DNA from: Hymenobacter piscis
Lineage (GTDB): Bacteria > Bacteroidota > Bacteroidia > Cytophagales > Hymenobacteraceae
Assembly (NCBI RefSeq): GCF_018760735.1
Contig: NZ_JAHHZN010000023.1
Span: 1-64,000 of the forward strand
Length of the DNA: 64,000 nucleotides
Direction: 5' to 3'
Shown here: positions 51,915-60,071 of the stretch, one piece after another
Numbering within the stretch: the stretch's first letter is position 1
Layout: every line of letters begins with the position of its first letter
Notes under the pieces: generated by a model
Databases searched by the model: none
What the model was told of the DNA's origin: nothing
What the model saw: the letters and a program-made list of their open reading frames with translations, nothing else
Translations under genes and position numbers: made by a program

Positions 51915-53375
51915 ATGCTTCGCTCCCTTCGTTTGGTAGCAGCCGGGCTGGGCCTGCTGCTGCCGCTGGCGGCCCGGGCGCAGCAGGCCCAGCCGGCCCC
52001 CACCCTGCCCACTACCGGCCGCGACCGGACCAAGCCCTACGCACCGCCGCAGCCGGCTGCCGACACCGTGCGCGCCCGCACCCTGGCCGAGGCCTTCGGC
52101 AAGGGCCACTGGCACGGCCGGGTCCGCAATTACTTCATGGCCACGCTCAATCAGGGCAGCCATCCCGATTACTATGCCAATGGCCTCGGGGCCGGGGTTC
52201 GGTTTGAAACGGCTCCGTTGCACGGCTTGCAGCTGGGGGCCGGCGGCTTTTTCTGGACCAACCTGGCGTCCAACGACCTGGCCACCCCGGATGCCCGCAC
52301 CCAGGCCGTGAGCCGCTACGAGGTGGGGCTCTTTGACGTGACCAACCCCACGCGGCGCCGGCTGACCGGCCGGGCGGAGGAGCTGTTTTTGCGCTACCGC
52401 TGGCGGCAGTCCACCCTCACGCTGGGCCGGCAGCTGCTGACCACGCCCCTGCTTAACCCCCAGGACGGTCGCCTGAGTCCCAACTACGCGCAAGGGCTGT
52501 GGCTGGAATTCCGCGAGCTGCCCGCTACTACGCTCACCGCCGGCTGGCTCACGCACCTGGCCGTTCGCTCCACTACCGACTGGTCGTCGGTAGCCGGCTC
52601 GGTGGGCCTCTATCCCATGGGCGTAACGGAAGCCGGCCAGCGGGCTGCCTACGCGGGCCAGTTGCGCAGCCGCGGCATCGGCGTCGCGGGAGTAACGCAC
52701 CAGTGGGGCGCGCGCACCACCGTGCAGGCCTGGAATTACTACGCCGACAACCTGTTCAATGCCAGCTTCGCGGAGCTGACTGCTACCCGGCCCGCCGGGG
52801 CGGGGCAACTGAGCGGCGGCACGCAGTACCACTACCAGCGCACGGTGGGCCGCGGCGGCAACCCGGACCCGCGCCTGGCCTACAGCGCCCCCGGCCGGCA
52901 GGCCCACGCCCTGAGCGCCCGCCTGGGCTACCAGCGCGGGGCCTGGAGCGTGAGCGGCAATTACACCCGCATCACCCGCACGGGGCGCTTTCTGTTTCCG
53001 CGCGAGTGGGGCCGCGAGCCATTCTACACCTTCCTGCCCCGGGAGCGGGAAGAGGGCTTCGGGGGGCTGGATGCGGCGGCCCTGCTGGCCAGCTACTCGT
53101 TTGCACGGGTACCAGGTCTTAAAGTTGAAGCCGGCTACGGCCATTATTACCTGCCCGATGTGCGCAATACCCGCCTCAACAAGTACGGCATGCCGTCTTA
53201 CAGCCAATTGAATACCTCCCTGAGCTATCCGTTCCGGGGGTGGGCCCGGGGCCTGCGCGGGCAGGTGCTGTACGTGCACAAAGGCCGGCTGGGCGACACC
53301 TACGGGGAGGCCCGCTACGTGGTCAATAAAGTGAATATGCACCTGCTTAACCTGATTCTCAACTACGATTTCTAG
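51915..53375 (+). CDS. OprD-like outer-membrane porin
   Basis: A 486-residue protein with a signal peptide (MLRSLRLVAAGLGLLLPLAARAQ) and a beta-barrel pattern of alternating residues: LAEAFGKGHWHGRVRNYFMA and LTLGRQLLTTPLLNPQDGRL (an OprD-type constriction region) and a final strand ending NLILNYDF with terminal Phe. It would give small anions or organics a route across the outer membrane. It is 11 bases after the cytochrome gene, so thiosulfate, tetrathionate or sulfate entry or exit is likely; specificity is inferred. Confidence 0.78.
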   Translation: MLRSLRLVAAGLGLLLPLAARAQQAQPAPTLPTTGRDRTKPYAPPQPAADTVRARTLAEAFGKGHWHGRVRNYFMATLNQGSHPDYYANGLGAGVRFETAPLHGLQLGAGGFFWTNLASNDLATPDARTQAVSRYEVGLFDVTNPTRRRLTGRAEELFLRYRWRQSTLTLGRQLLTTPLLNPQDGRLSPNYAQGLWLEFRELPATTLTAGWLTHLAVRSTTDWSSVAGSVGLYPMGVTEAGQRAAYAGQLRSRGIGVAGVTHQWGARTTVQAWNYYADNLFNASFAELTATRPAGAGQLSGGTQYHYQRTVGRGGNPDPRLAYSAPGRQAHALSARLGYQRGAWSVSGNYTRITRTGRFLFPREWGREPFYTFLPREREEGFGGLDAAALLASYSFARVPGLKVEAGYGHYYLPDVRNTRLNKYGMPSYSQLNTSLSYPFRGWARGLRGQVLYVHKGRLGDTYGEARYVVNKVNMHLLNLILNYDF

Positions 53376-53443
53376 CTGACTTGCCGCATGCTGTATCCCC
53401 AACTGTAGCTCCGGTACTGCAGCCATTATAACTACAGGTAATA

Positions 53444-53469
53444 GCGCATAACTATTTGCAGTTATGCGC
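53444..53469. promoter_or_regulatory. Perfect inverted repeat ahead of the sulfate exporter gene
   Basis: gcgcataact (53444-53453), spacer atttgc, agttatgcgc (53460-53469). The 10-base arms and 6-base spacer resemble the layout of the ArsR operator (8-base arms, 6-base spacer) but not its sequence. It lies 54 bases before the exporter start and 69 after the porin stop. No T-run follows, so an operator is more likely than a terminator. Confidence 0.55.
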
Positions 53470-53522
53470 GGGCCCCGACTGCTCGTACCTTACGAATCAG
53501 CTGCCATCCGCTTTCTCCGCTC

Positions 53523-54533
53523 ATGCCTACCGCTACTACTTCCCCGGCTACCACCCCGGTATCGAACTGGGCCCCGCTGCTGCTGACGCCCCGCCCTGTT
53601 CTGGGCAAGCGCGTGACCCTACAGCAGGTGTTGTTCGTGCTGGGCGGCCTGTTCTGCCTCACCCCCTGGGCCTCGCCCCCGGTAGCCCTGGGCCTGGGCC
53701 TGCTGCTGGCGTTACTGGTGGGCAACCCTTACCTGCCGCGCACCCGTGCCCTGACGGCTAGGCTGCTGCAGTATTCGGTCGTGGGCCTGGGCTTTGGCAT
53801 GAATGCCCACGCGGCCGTGCAGGCCGGACGGGAAGGGCTGCTGTTCACCGTGGCCTCCATCCTGGGGACGCTGCTGCTGGGCTACGTAGTGGGACAGGCC
53901 CTGAAGCTGAACCGGCGCGTGACGCACCTGATTTCCTGCGGTACGGCCATTTGCGGGGGCTCGGCCATTGCCGCGGTGGGGCCGGTGGTGCACGCCAGCG
54001 AGGAAGAGATGTCGGTGTCGCTGGGTACCGTGTTCGTGCTGAACGCCGTGGCCCTGTTTGCATTCCCCTTTATCGGGCACGCGCTGGGCTTGACGCAAAA
54101 CCAGTTCGGACTGTGGGCCGCCATTGCCATCCACGACACCAGCTCGGTGGTGGGCGCGGCCACGGCCTACGGCGACCAGGCCCTGCAGGTAGCTACCACC
54201 GTGAAGCTGGCGCGCGCCCTGTGGATTATCCCCGTGGCGCTGGGCACGGCCCTGGCCTTTCGGGAAAAGAACGTGCAGGTGAAAATCCCTTACTTTATCC
54301 TGGGTTTCGTGGCGGCCATGCTGCTCAACACCTTCGTGCCGGCCCTGCGGCCCCTGAGCCCCTACCTGGTGCAGCTGGCCAAAATCGGTTTGACCCTGAC
54401 GCTGTTTTTCATTGGGGCGGGCATGTCAGCGAAGGTCATACGGGCGGTAGGCCCCCGGCCCTACGTGCTCGGCATCACCCTGTGGATGCTGATTTCCAGT
54501 ATTTCCCTCTACGTTATTCTGCACACGGTTTAG
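53523..54533 (+). CDS. YeiH/PSE-family putative sulfate exporter
   Basis: A 336-residue membrane protein of the UPF0324 family with about ten helices. Signatures are VGNPYLPRTRALTARLLQYS and VVGLGFGMNAHAAVQAG, then HLISCGTAICGGSAIAAVGP and IAIHDTSSVVGAATAYGDQA. Family members are thought to export sulfate or related anions. In this island it could remove the end product of sulfur oxidation. Confidence 0.9.
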   Translation: MPTATTSPATTPVSNWAPLLLTPRPVLGKRVTLQQVLFVLGGLFCLTPWASPPVALGLGLLLALLVGNPYLPRTRALTARLLQYSVVGLGFGMNAHAAVQAGREGLLFTVASILGTLLLGYVVGQALKLNRRVTHLISCGTAICGGSAIAAVGPVVHASEEEMSVSLGTVFVLNAVALFAFPFIGHALGLTQNQFGLWAAIAIHDTSSVVGAATAYGDQALQVATTVKLARALWIIPVALGTALAFREKNVQVKIPYFILGFVAAMLLNTFVPALRPLSPYLVQLAKIGLTLTLFFIGAGMSAKVIRAVGPRPYVLGITLWMLISSISLYVILHTV

Positions 54534-54580
54534 CTGACTCCCCCCGGACCCAGTACGCTTCTCACTTCCTTTCTACCGTC

Positions 54581-55066
54581 ATGAGCTCTACCCGTTTTCT
54601 GCTTGCCGCGCTGCTCGTCAGCGGTTTTTCCCTGGAAGCATCCGCCCAGGCTCTCAAACCATCGGCCGATCAGCTGGCCTTCGAGCGGGGTACTTTTGCG
54701 GGAGCTACCGCCGACAAAAGCCACTACCACGTCGTGTATCAGCTTGACAGCGACGATCCGAAGCTGATCAAGATGACGCTGCGCAACATGAAGAACGCGC
54801 TGGAGGACCCGCGCCTGAAAGGCAAGCTGCAAATGGAGCTGGTCGCCTACGCCGGCGGCACGAACGTCTTTCGCAAAGACCAGCCCTACGAGCCGGAGCT
54901 GCAGGCCCTAAAGGCACAGGGCGTGATTCTGGCCCAGTGCCTGAATACGCTCAGGGAGCGTAACATCAGCAAGGAAGACCTTTTTCCCTTTGTGAGCTAC
55001 GTGCCCACCGGCAACGGGGAGCTGATTATTCGTCAGGCCCAGGGCTGGGCGCTGGTACATCCGTAG
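54581..55066 (+). CDS. Exported DsrE-family protein
   Basis: From ATG 54581, 161 residues with a signal peptide (LLAALLVSGFSLEASAQA). The DsrE-like alpha/beta fold shows YHVVYQLDSDDPKLIKMTLR, MELVAYAGGTNVFRK and a conserved Cys in GVILAQCLNTLRER. DsrE/TusD proteins carry sulfur on such a cysteine, normally in the cytoplasm; this one is sent to the periplasm or outside. It is the last structural gene of the island, 47 bases after the exporter. Confidence 0.88.
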   Translation: MSSTRFLLAALLVSGFSLEASAQALKPSADQLAFERGTFAGATADKSHYHVVYQLDSDDPKLIKMTLRNMKNALEDPRLKGKLQMELVAYAGGTNVFRKDQPYEPELQALKAQGVILAQCLNTLRERNISKEDLFPFVSYVPTGNGELIIRQAQGWALVHP

Positions 55067-55212
55067 CTCCGACTTGTAGCTTTCTCCCGACATGCCAACT
55101 GCCCGACTGGGTTTGCGTGCGAATTGGCCCCAGTTCAGTTTGCTCGTAGTCGGAAGCGCCTTCGTCCTGTCCTAAGAAATGTTCGCTGTCCCGGCCTACG
55201 TACCAGATCCGC

Positions 55213-56079
55213 GTGAAAGACTCCCATATCCCCGTTTATTGCATCGACTCCTACCCGGACGGGCAGGGCCAGGAGGAATTCTACGCCCAGCGTCTGGAAA
55301 CCCTCATTGCCCGCTTTGCCGGCATTGACAAGGCGCATACGCACGACTTTTACATGCTGCTCTACGTGCGGCAGGGCACCGGTACGCACACCATCGACTT
55401 TGTGACGTATCCGGTACAGCCCGGCAGCCTGTTTTTCCTGGCCCCAGGTCAAATGCACAGCTGGGATCTGAGCGCCGACTGTACGGGCTACCTGCTCTTC
55501 TTTGAGGAAGCCTTTTACCTGCACAGCTACCCGGCCAGCCGCTTGCGCGAATACCCATTTTTCAAGTCGTTGCGGGCTCCACTCGTGCAACTGCCCGCCC
55601 AGCATCCGCCGTTTCCCAGCTTACTGGAACAAGTGCTCCAGGAATCGGAAAGCTACTTTGACAACCGCCTGCAAGTGCTGCGGGCCTGTTTGTACGTGTT
55701 GCTGGAACTGGCGGCCCGCTACGCCCAGGCCGACGATACGCCGGGTGGGGCCAACCCACGCCAGGCCCAGCAGCTACGGGCTTTTGAAACCCTGCTCGAG
55801 CAACACTTCCGCGCCGAGAAAACCGTGCAGGCCTATGCGCAGTGGCTGAATATAACCCCTAACCACCTTAATGCCCTTTGCCGCCAGCAGCGGGGTCACA
55901 CGGCCAGCGACCTGATTCAGCGGCGGGTGCAGGTGGAGGCCCAGCGGCTGCTGGTGCACTCCGAGCAGCCCGTGAAGCAGATTGCCACCGACCTGGGTTT
56001 CCGGGATGCCTCCTACTTCGGCCGCTTCTTTCGCAAGCGCACGGGCATCACCCCGGAACAATTCCGGGACAATCGTTGA
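55213..56079 (+). CDS. AraC-family transcriptional regulator
   Basis: A 288-residue regulator starting at GTG 55213. The N-terminal half is a cupin sensor domain (FYMLLYVRQGTGTHTIDFVT, GSLFFLAPGQMHSWDLS). The C-terminal about 100 residues hold two helix-turn-helix motifs: VQAYAQWLNITPNHLNALCR and VKQIATDLGFRDASYFGRFF, closing with KRTGITPEQFRDNR. It lies between the sulfur island and the oxidase genes in the same direction and may control either block. The 146 bases before it hold no gene. Confidence 0.93.
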   Translation: MKDSHIPVYCIDSYPDGQGQEEFYAQRLETLIARFAGIDKAHTHDFYMLLYVRQGTGTHTIDFVTYPVQPGSLFFLAPGQMHSWDLSADCTGYLLFFEEAFYLHSYPASRLREYPFFKSLRAPLVQLPAQHPPFPSLLEQVLQESESYFDNRLQVLRACLYVLLELAARYAQADDTPGGANPRQAQQLRAFETLLEQHFRAEKTVQAYAQWLNITPNHLNALCRQQRGHTASDLIQRRVQVEAQRLLVHSEQPVKQIATDLGFRDASYFGRFFRKRTGITPEQFRDNR

Positions 56080-56130
56080 TATGTGGGATATATTCCCTGT
56101 TTTGTGTCTTTATACGCATTATCACAGGCT

Positions 56131-56148
56131 GTACATTTGTAAATGTAC
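56131..56148. promoter_or_regulatory. Palindrome overlapping a TAnnTTTG element, ahead of the oxidase genes
   Basis: gtacattt-gt-aaatgtac is an 18-base palindrome with a 2-base centre. It contains TACATTTG (56132-56139), which fits the -7 element; a weak TTTA lies about 20 bases upstream. It is 52 bases after the AraC gene and 58 before the small membrane peptide, so it is a candidate operator-promoter for the oxidase operon. Confidence 0.5.
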
Positions 56149-56205
56149 CAGATAAGCCTTGGCCTTCGCTAGCGTATTACCTGGTGCGTAATCAGCCCCC
56201 GGCAT

Positions 56206-56322
56206 ATGAAAAAAGCGGCCCTCTCTTTTCCATTGCTTTTCATTGAGCGTCTGGTCTGGCTGGCAATTCCCCTCGCTACCACGGCCGCTCTCCTGCTGGT
56301 CTGGCTCAGAAAACTGGTGTAG
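56206..56322 (+). CDS. 38-residue single-helix membrane peptide ahead of the oxidase genes
   Basis: ATG 56206 opens a frame of 38 codons to TAG 56320-56322: MKKAALSFPLLFIERLVWLA then a run IPLATTAALLLVWLRKLV. It has a positively charged start, one or two closely spaced hydrophobic helices and a basic end. Size, position and topology resemble the small accessory subunits or assembly peptides found beside haem-copper oxidases. No family is recognised. Confidence 0.5.
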   Translation: MKKAALSFPLLFIERLVWLAIPLATTAALLLVWLRKLV

Positions 56323-56450
56323 CCGACGACGCCTACGGTGTGGTCCGGGCTTCTCCGGTTCGTCCGCTAACAACGGTCTCCGGGTCGCAGCCAATGGCTT
56401 CGCGGCCGGTGTTTGCGGCGCGGCACTTCCATCTCTTCTCCTTCTTTTTT

Positions 56451-57530
56451 ATGACAGTCCTTGGTATTGTGCTGGTAGTGGTTCTGTTGCTGGTCGTATT
56501 CGCCCTGCTTCTCCGGCTCCAGCTGCTGACCTCCATCTTTTCCGGCAACTCCACCCGCGACATTGGCTGGGGTAACCGCGTCAATGCGGCGCTGATGCTG
56601 GTATTCCTGATTGGCGGGGGCGCCTGGCTGGCGTGGTCGGCCGTCAGTAGCTACTCCCGGCTCGATATTCCAATTGCTTCCGTGCACGGAGCTGATGTTG
56701 ACCGGCTGTTCTGGACGACCATGATCATCCTGGGAGTGGCGTTCGTGCTCGTGCAGGTATTCCTGTTCGTGTACGCCTACAAGTATCAGCACAAAGAAGG
56801 GAAGCGGGCATTTTTCTACTCGCACAATAATCGTCTGGAAGTTATCTGGACGCTGATTCCGGCCATTGTTTTTGCCGGTTTGGTATTCGCGGGCTGGAAG
56901 CAGTGGAGCCGTATCACGGGGCCGGCTCCCAAGGACGCGGTGGTGCTGGAGGTAATGGGCAAGCAGTTTAACTGGCTGGTGCGCTATCCGGGCCGCGACC
57001 AGAAACTGGGGGTGGTCAACTACCGCCTGATTGACGCGGTAAATGAGTTTGGGTTCGATTTAAGCGATAAGCGGGGGCTCGACGACTTTACGGCCGGGGA
57101 GATTCACATTCCCAAGGGCCACCCGATCATGCTCAAGATTCGCTCACGCGACGTCCTGCACTCGGTGTACATGCCCCAGTTCCGGTTGCAGATGTACGCC
57201 GTGCCGGGGATGCCCACCAACTTCTGGTTCATTCCCACCAAAACCACGGACGAAATGCGCGCGCAGACGGGCAACCCCAACTTCAATTATGAGCTGGCCT
57301 GCAACCAGGTGTGCGGCCGGGGGCATTTTGCCATGAAGATGATCGTGGTAGTGGATGAGCCGGATGATTACGTGGCCTGGTTTGGTCAGCAAAAGTCCTT
57401 CTCATCCCAAAACCCCGAGGTGCTGGCCGCCTTGCGGGCACAACCCACCCTGCTGCCGGCCCAAACGGCCGCCGTTTCCTCCGCTACCGTGCGCGCCAGC
57501 GGTAGCCTGGCAGCCCGCGCGGCGCACTAA
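56451..57530 (+). CDS. coxB: Cytochrome c oxidase subunit II (CuA subunit)
   Basis: Start ATG 56451 gives 359 residues; the frame is open upstream but lacks a better start. Three hydrophobic segments lie in the first 130 residues, the last two forming the usual subunit II hairpin (MIILGVAFVLVQVFLFVYAY and VIWTLIPAIVFAGLVFAGW). The cupredoxin domain holds the CuA ligands: His in DVLHSVYMP, Cys284 and Cys288 in CNQVCGRGHFAMK, with the following His and Met. No cytochrome c domain is fused, so it needs a separate donor. It precedes subunit I by 35 bases. Confidence 0.94.
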   Translation: MTVLGIVLVVVLLLVVFALLLRLQLLTSIFSGNSTRDIGWGNRVNAALMLVFLIGGGAWLAWSAVSSYSRLDIPIASVHGADVDRLFWTTMIILGVAFVLVQVFLFVYAYKYQHKEGKRAFFYSHNNRLEVIWTLIPAIVFAGLVFAGWKQWSRITGPAPKDAVVLEVMGKQFNWLVRYPGRDQKLGVVNYRLIDAVNEFGFDLSDKRGLDDFTAGEIHIPKGHPIMLKIRSRDVLHSVYMPQFRLQMYAVPGMPTNFWFIPTKTTDEMRAQTGNPNFNYELACNQVCGRGHFAMKMIVVVDEPDDYVAWFGQQKSFSSQNPEVLAALRAQPTLLPAQTAAVSSATVRASGSLAARAAH

Positions 57531-57565
57531 CAACCCGATCCTTCCGTCTTTTCTTTTGCGTAGTC

Positions 57566-59458
57566 ATGGAAAACACCCCCAATCTTTCTCCGGAACTGCC
57601 TTCCAACAGCGGGGCCGCTCTGCCGGCAGCTCCGGCGACCAGTCCGGCTACGCTGCCGCACGAGCAAGCTGATACGCACGAGCACCACGAGCACCACGAG
57701 CAGCACTGGCTGTTCAAGTACGTGTTCAGCACCGACCACAAGATGATTGGCAAGCAGTTTCTGATCACCGGGATACTGTGGGCCGTGGTAGGGGGCGCCT
57801 TATCCACGCTGTTTCGGCTGCAACTGGGCTGGCCGGAAGGTACCATGGAGTGGCTCAAGCCGCTGCTGGGCAAGTGGATTGAGGCCGGCAAGCTCAACCC
57901 GGAGTTCTATCTGGCCCTGGTGACCATGCACGGCACCATCATGGTGTTCTTCGTGCTCACGGCCGGCCTGAGCGGCACGTTCTCCAACTTTCTGATTCCG
58001 CTGCAGATCGGGGCCCGCGACATGGCCTCGGGCTTTATGAACATGCTCTCCTACTGGTTCTTCTTCGTGTCCAGCGCCGTCATGTTCAGCTCCATCTTCA
58101 TCGAAACCGGGCCGGCAGCCTCCGGCTGGACGATTTACCCGCCGTTGAGCGCGCTGCCGCAGTCCATCTCGGGCTCGGGTATGGGCATGACCATGTGGCT
58201 GGTATCGATGGCCCTGTTTATCGTTTCGCAGCTGCTGGGCGGGGTCAACTACATTACCACCATCATCAACCTGCGCACCCAGGGCATGAGTATGAGCAAA
58301 ATGCCCCTGACCATCTGGGCCTTTATGCTCACGGCCGTGCTGGGGCTGCTCTCGTTTCCGGTACTGCTGGCGGCCGTGCTGCTGCTGTTCTTCGACCGGT
58401 CGCTGGGCACCTCGTTTTTCCTGTCCGATATCTACATTGCCGGCCAGGCCTTGCCCAACACGGGCGGCAGCCCCGTGCTGTTTCAGCATTTGTTCTGGTT
58501 TTTGGGTCACCCGGAGGTGTACATCATCATTATGCCGGCCATGGGCATGGTATCGGAAATTATGGCGACCCACTCCCGCAAGCCTATTTTCGGCTACCGT
58601 GCCATGATTGGCTCCCTGATGGGCATTTCCTTGCTTTCCTTCGTGGTGTGGGGCCACCATATGTTCGTGACGGGCATGAACCCGTTCCTGGGCTCGGTGT
58701 TTGTTTTTCTGACCCTGATGATTGCCGTACCCTCGGCCGTGAAGAGCTTCAACTGGCTGGCAACGCTCTGGCGCGGCAACATTCGGTTTACGTCCGCCAT
58801 GCTCTTTTCCGTAGGGTTCGTATCCCTGTTCGTAGCGGGTGGCCTGACGGGCATTGTGCTGGGCAACGCGGCCCTGGATATTCAGCTGCACAACACGTAC
58901 TTCCTGGTAGCCCACTTTCACCTGGTAATGGGCTCGTCGGCCATGTTCGGCATGTTTGCCGGCATCTACCACTGGTACCCCAAGATGTTCGGGCGTATGA
59001 TGGATGAGCGGCTGGGCTACCTGCACTTCTGGCTTACGTTTGCCGGGGCCTACCTCACCTTTATTCCGATGCACTACATCGGCATTGCCGGCTTCCCGCG
59101 CCGCTACTACGCCTGGACGGGCTTTGACATGTTCTCGCAGTTTGCCGACGTGAACAAGTTCATTTCGGTGGCGGCCATTGCCGTATTCTTTGCCCAGTTT
59201 ATCTTCCTGTTCAACTTCTTCTACAGCATGTGGCGCGGCCGCCGGGCTACTGAAAACCCGTGGAACTCGAACACGCTGGAATGGACTACGCCCGTAGAAG
59301 TAGGCCACGGCAACTGGCCCGGGGCCATCCCGGCAGTGCACCGCTGGCCGTATGATTACAGCAAGCCCGGCGCGGAAGAAGACTTCATTCCGCAACACGT
59401 TCCTTTTTCCCAAACGTCCTCGTCGAATCTGCCTTACGAAAAAAAGGCAGTTGAATAA
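57566..59458 (+). CDS. coxA: Cytochrome c oxidase subunit I (A-type haem-copper oxidase)
   Basis: A 630-residue protein with 12 or more helices. An N-terminal His/Glu-rich tail (HEQADTHEHHEHHEQHW) precedes WLFKYVFSTDHKMIGKQFLI. The active-site features are HGTIMVFFVL (haem ligand), FWFLGHPEVYIIIMPAMGMV (CuB His cross-linked to Tyr, Glu of A1 type), VVWGHHMFVTGM (two CuB His) and HNTYFLVAHFHLVMG (haem ligands). It pumps protons while reducing oxygen. Subunits III and IV are not found in the window. Confidence 0.95.
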   Translation: MENTPNLSPELPSNSGAALPAAPATSPATLPHEQADTHEHHEHHEQHWLFKYVFSTDHKMIGKQFLITGILWAVVGGALSTLFRLQLGWPEGTMEWLKPLLGKWIEAGKLNPEFYLALVTMHGTIMVFFVLTAGLSGTFSNFLIPLQIGARDMASGFMNMLSYWFFFVSSAVMFSSIFIETGPAASGWTIYPPLSALPQSISGSGMGMTMWLVSMALFIVSQLLGGVNYITTIINLRTQGMSMSKMPLTIWAFMLTAVLGLLSFPVLLAAVLLLFFDRSLGTSFFLSDIYIAGQALPNTGGSPVLFQHLFWFLGHPEVYIIIMPAMGMVSEIMATHSRKPIFGYRAMIGSLMGISLLSFVVWGHHMFVTGMNPFLGSVFVFLTLMIAVPSAVKSFNWLATLWRGNIRFTSAMLFSVGFVSLFVAGGLTGIVLGNAALDIQLHNTYFLVAHFHLVMGSSAMFGMFAGIYHWYPKMFGRMMDERLGYLHFWLTFAGAYLTFIPMHYIGIAGFPRRYYAWTGFDMFSQFADVNKFISVAAIAVFFAQFIFLFNFFYSMWRGRRATENPWNSNTLEWTTPVEVGHGNWPGAIPAVHRWPYDYSKPGAEEDFIPQHVPFSQTSSSNLPYEKKAVE

Positions 59459-59509
59459 GGCCCGGCTCTCTCCTGCCGGGAGAAAGTCTCTTTTTAACAA
59501 TTCCACGTT

Positions 59510-59953
59510 ATGGCACTGTCTTCTTCCTTGCTGGGCTTCGCCGCGCAGCGCTGTCCGCGCTGCCACCAGGGGCGCGTTTTCCAAACCTCCGCCTTCCACC
59601 TGGCTCATTTCCAGAATATGCACGAAGCCTGCCCGGCCTGCGGGCAGCACTATGAGCCCGAACCGGGTTTCTACTGGGGCGCCATGTACATCAGCTACGC
59701 CTTTTCCGTGGCCATCGTCGTGGCCGTGGGGATTGCCACTTACGTGCTCGGCCACGACCCCGCCACGTGGGTGTACGTGACAGGGGTAGCGGTTGCCACC
59801 GTCCTGCTGGTGCCCTTATCGTTCCGCTACTCACGCATGGTCATGCTCTACCTGTTTGCCGGCATCGACTACGACCCCAAGGTAGCGGCCGGGCTGACCC
59901 GGCGGCGCCCGAGCACTCCGCCAGCTCGTCAGCCGTCGGAACTGGTCAACTGA
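59510..59953 (+). CDS. DUF983 membrane protein with two CxxC pairs
   Basis: A 147-residue protein. The N-terminus carries a zinc-ribbon-like pair, CPRCHQGRVF and CPACGQHYEPEPGFYWGAMY, followed by two membrane helices (about residues 65-85 and 90-115). This is the DUF983 family, which often lies beside cytochrome oxidase genes in Bacteroidota and alphaproteobacteria and is suspected to help oxidase assembly. It follows subunit I by 51 bases. Confidence 0.9.
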   Translation: MALSSSLLGFAAQRCPRCHQGRVFQTSAFHLAHFQNMHEACPACGQHYEPEPGFYWGAMYISYAFSVAIVVAVGIATYVLGHDPATWVYVTGVAVATVLLVPLSFRYSRMVMLYLFAGIDYDPKVAAGLTRRRPSTPPARQPSELVN

Positions 59954-60071
59954 TTGCGGTTGGCAGCTACTGGCGCTGCGTTTCGCAGGAGAGCCGGTAG
60001 CCGCCAGCTGATGAGCTAAAGCGGTACTTCTGCCGCATCCGACTTTCTACTGCTGCCTTTCTACTGCTGCC

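Noticed and set aside
57800..59755. 651-codon minus-strand frame opposite oxidase subunit I
   Set aside because: Same reason: histidine/glutamine-rich shadow of a clearly recognised haem-copper oxidase gene.
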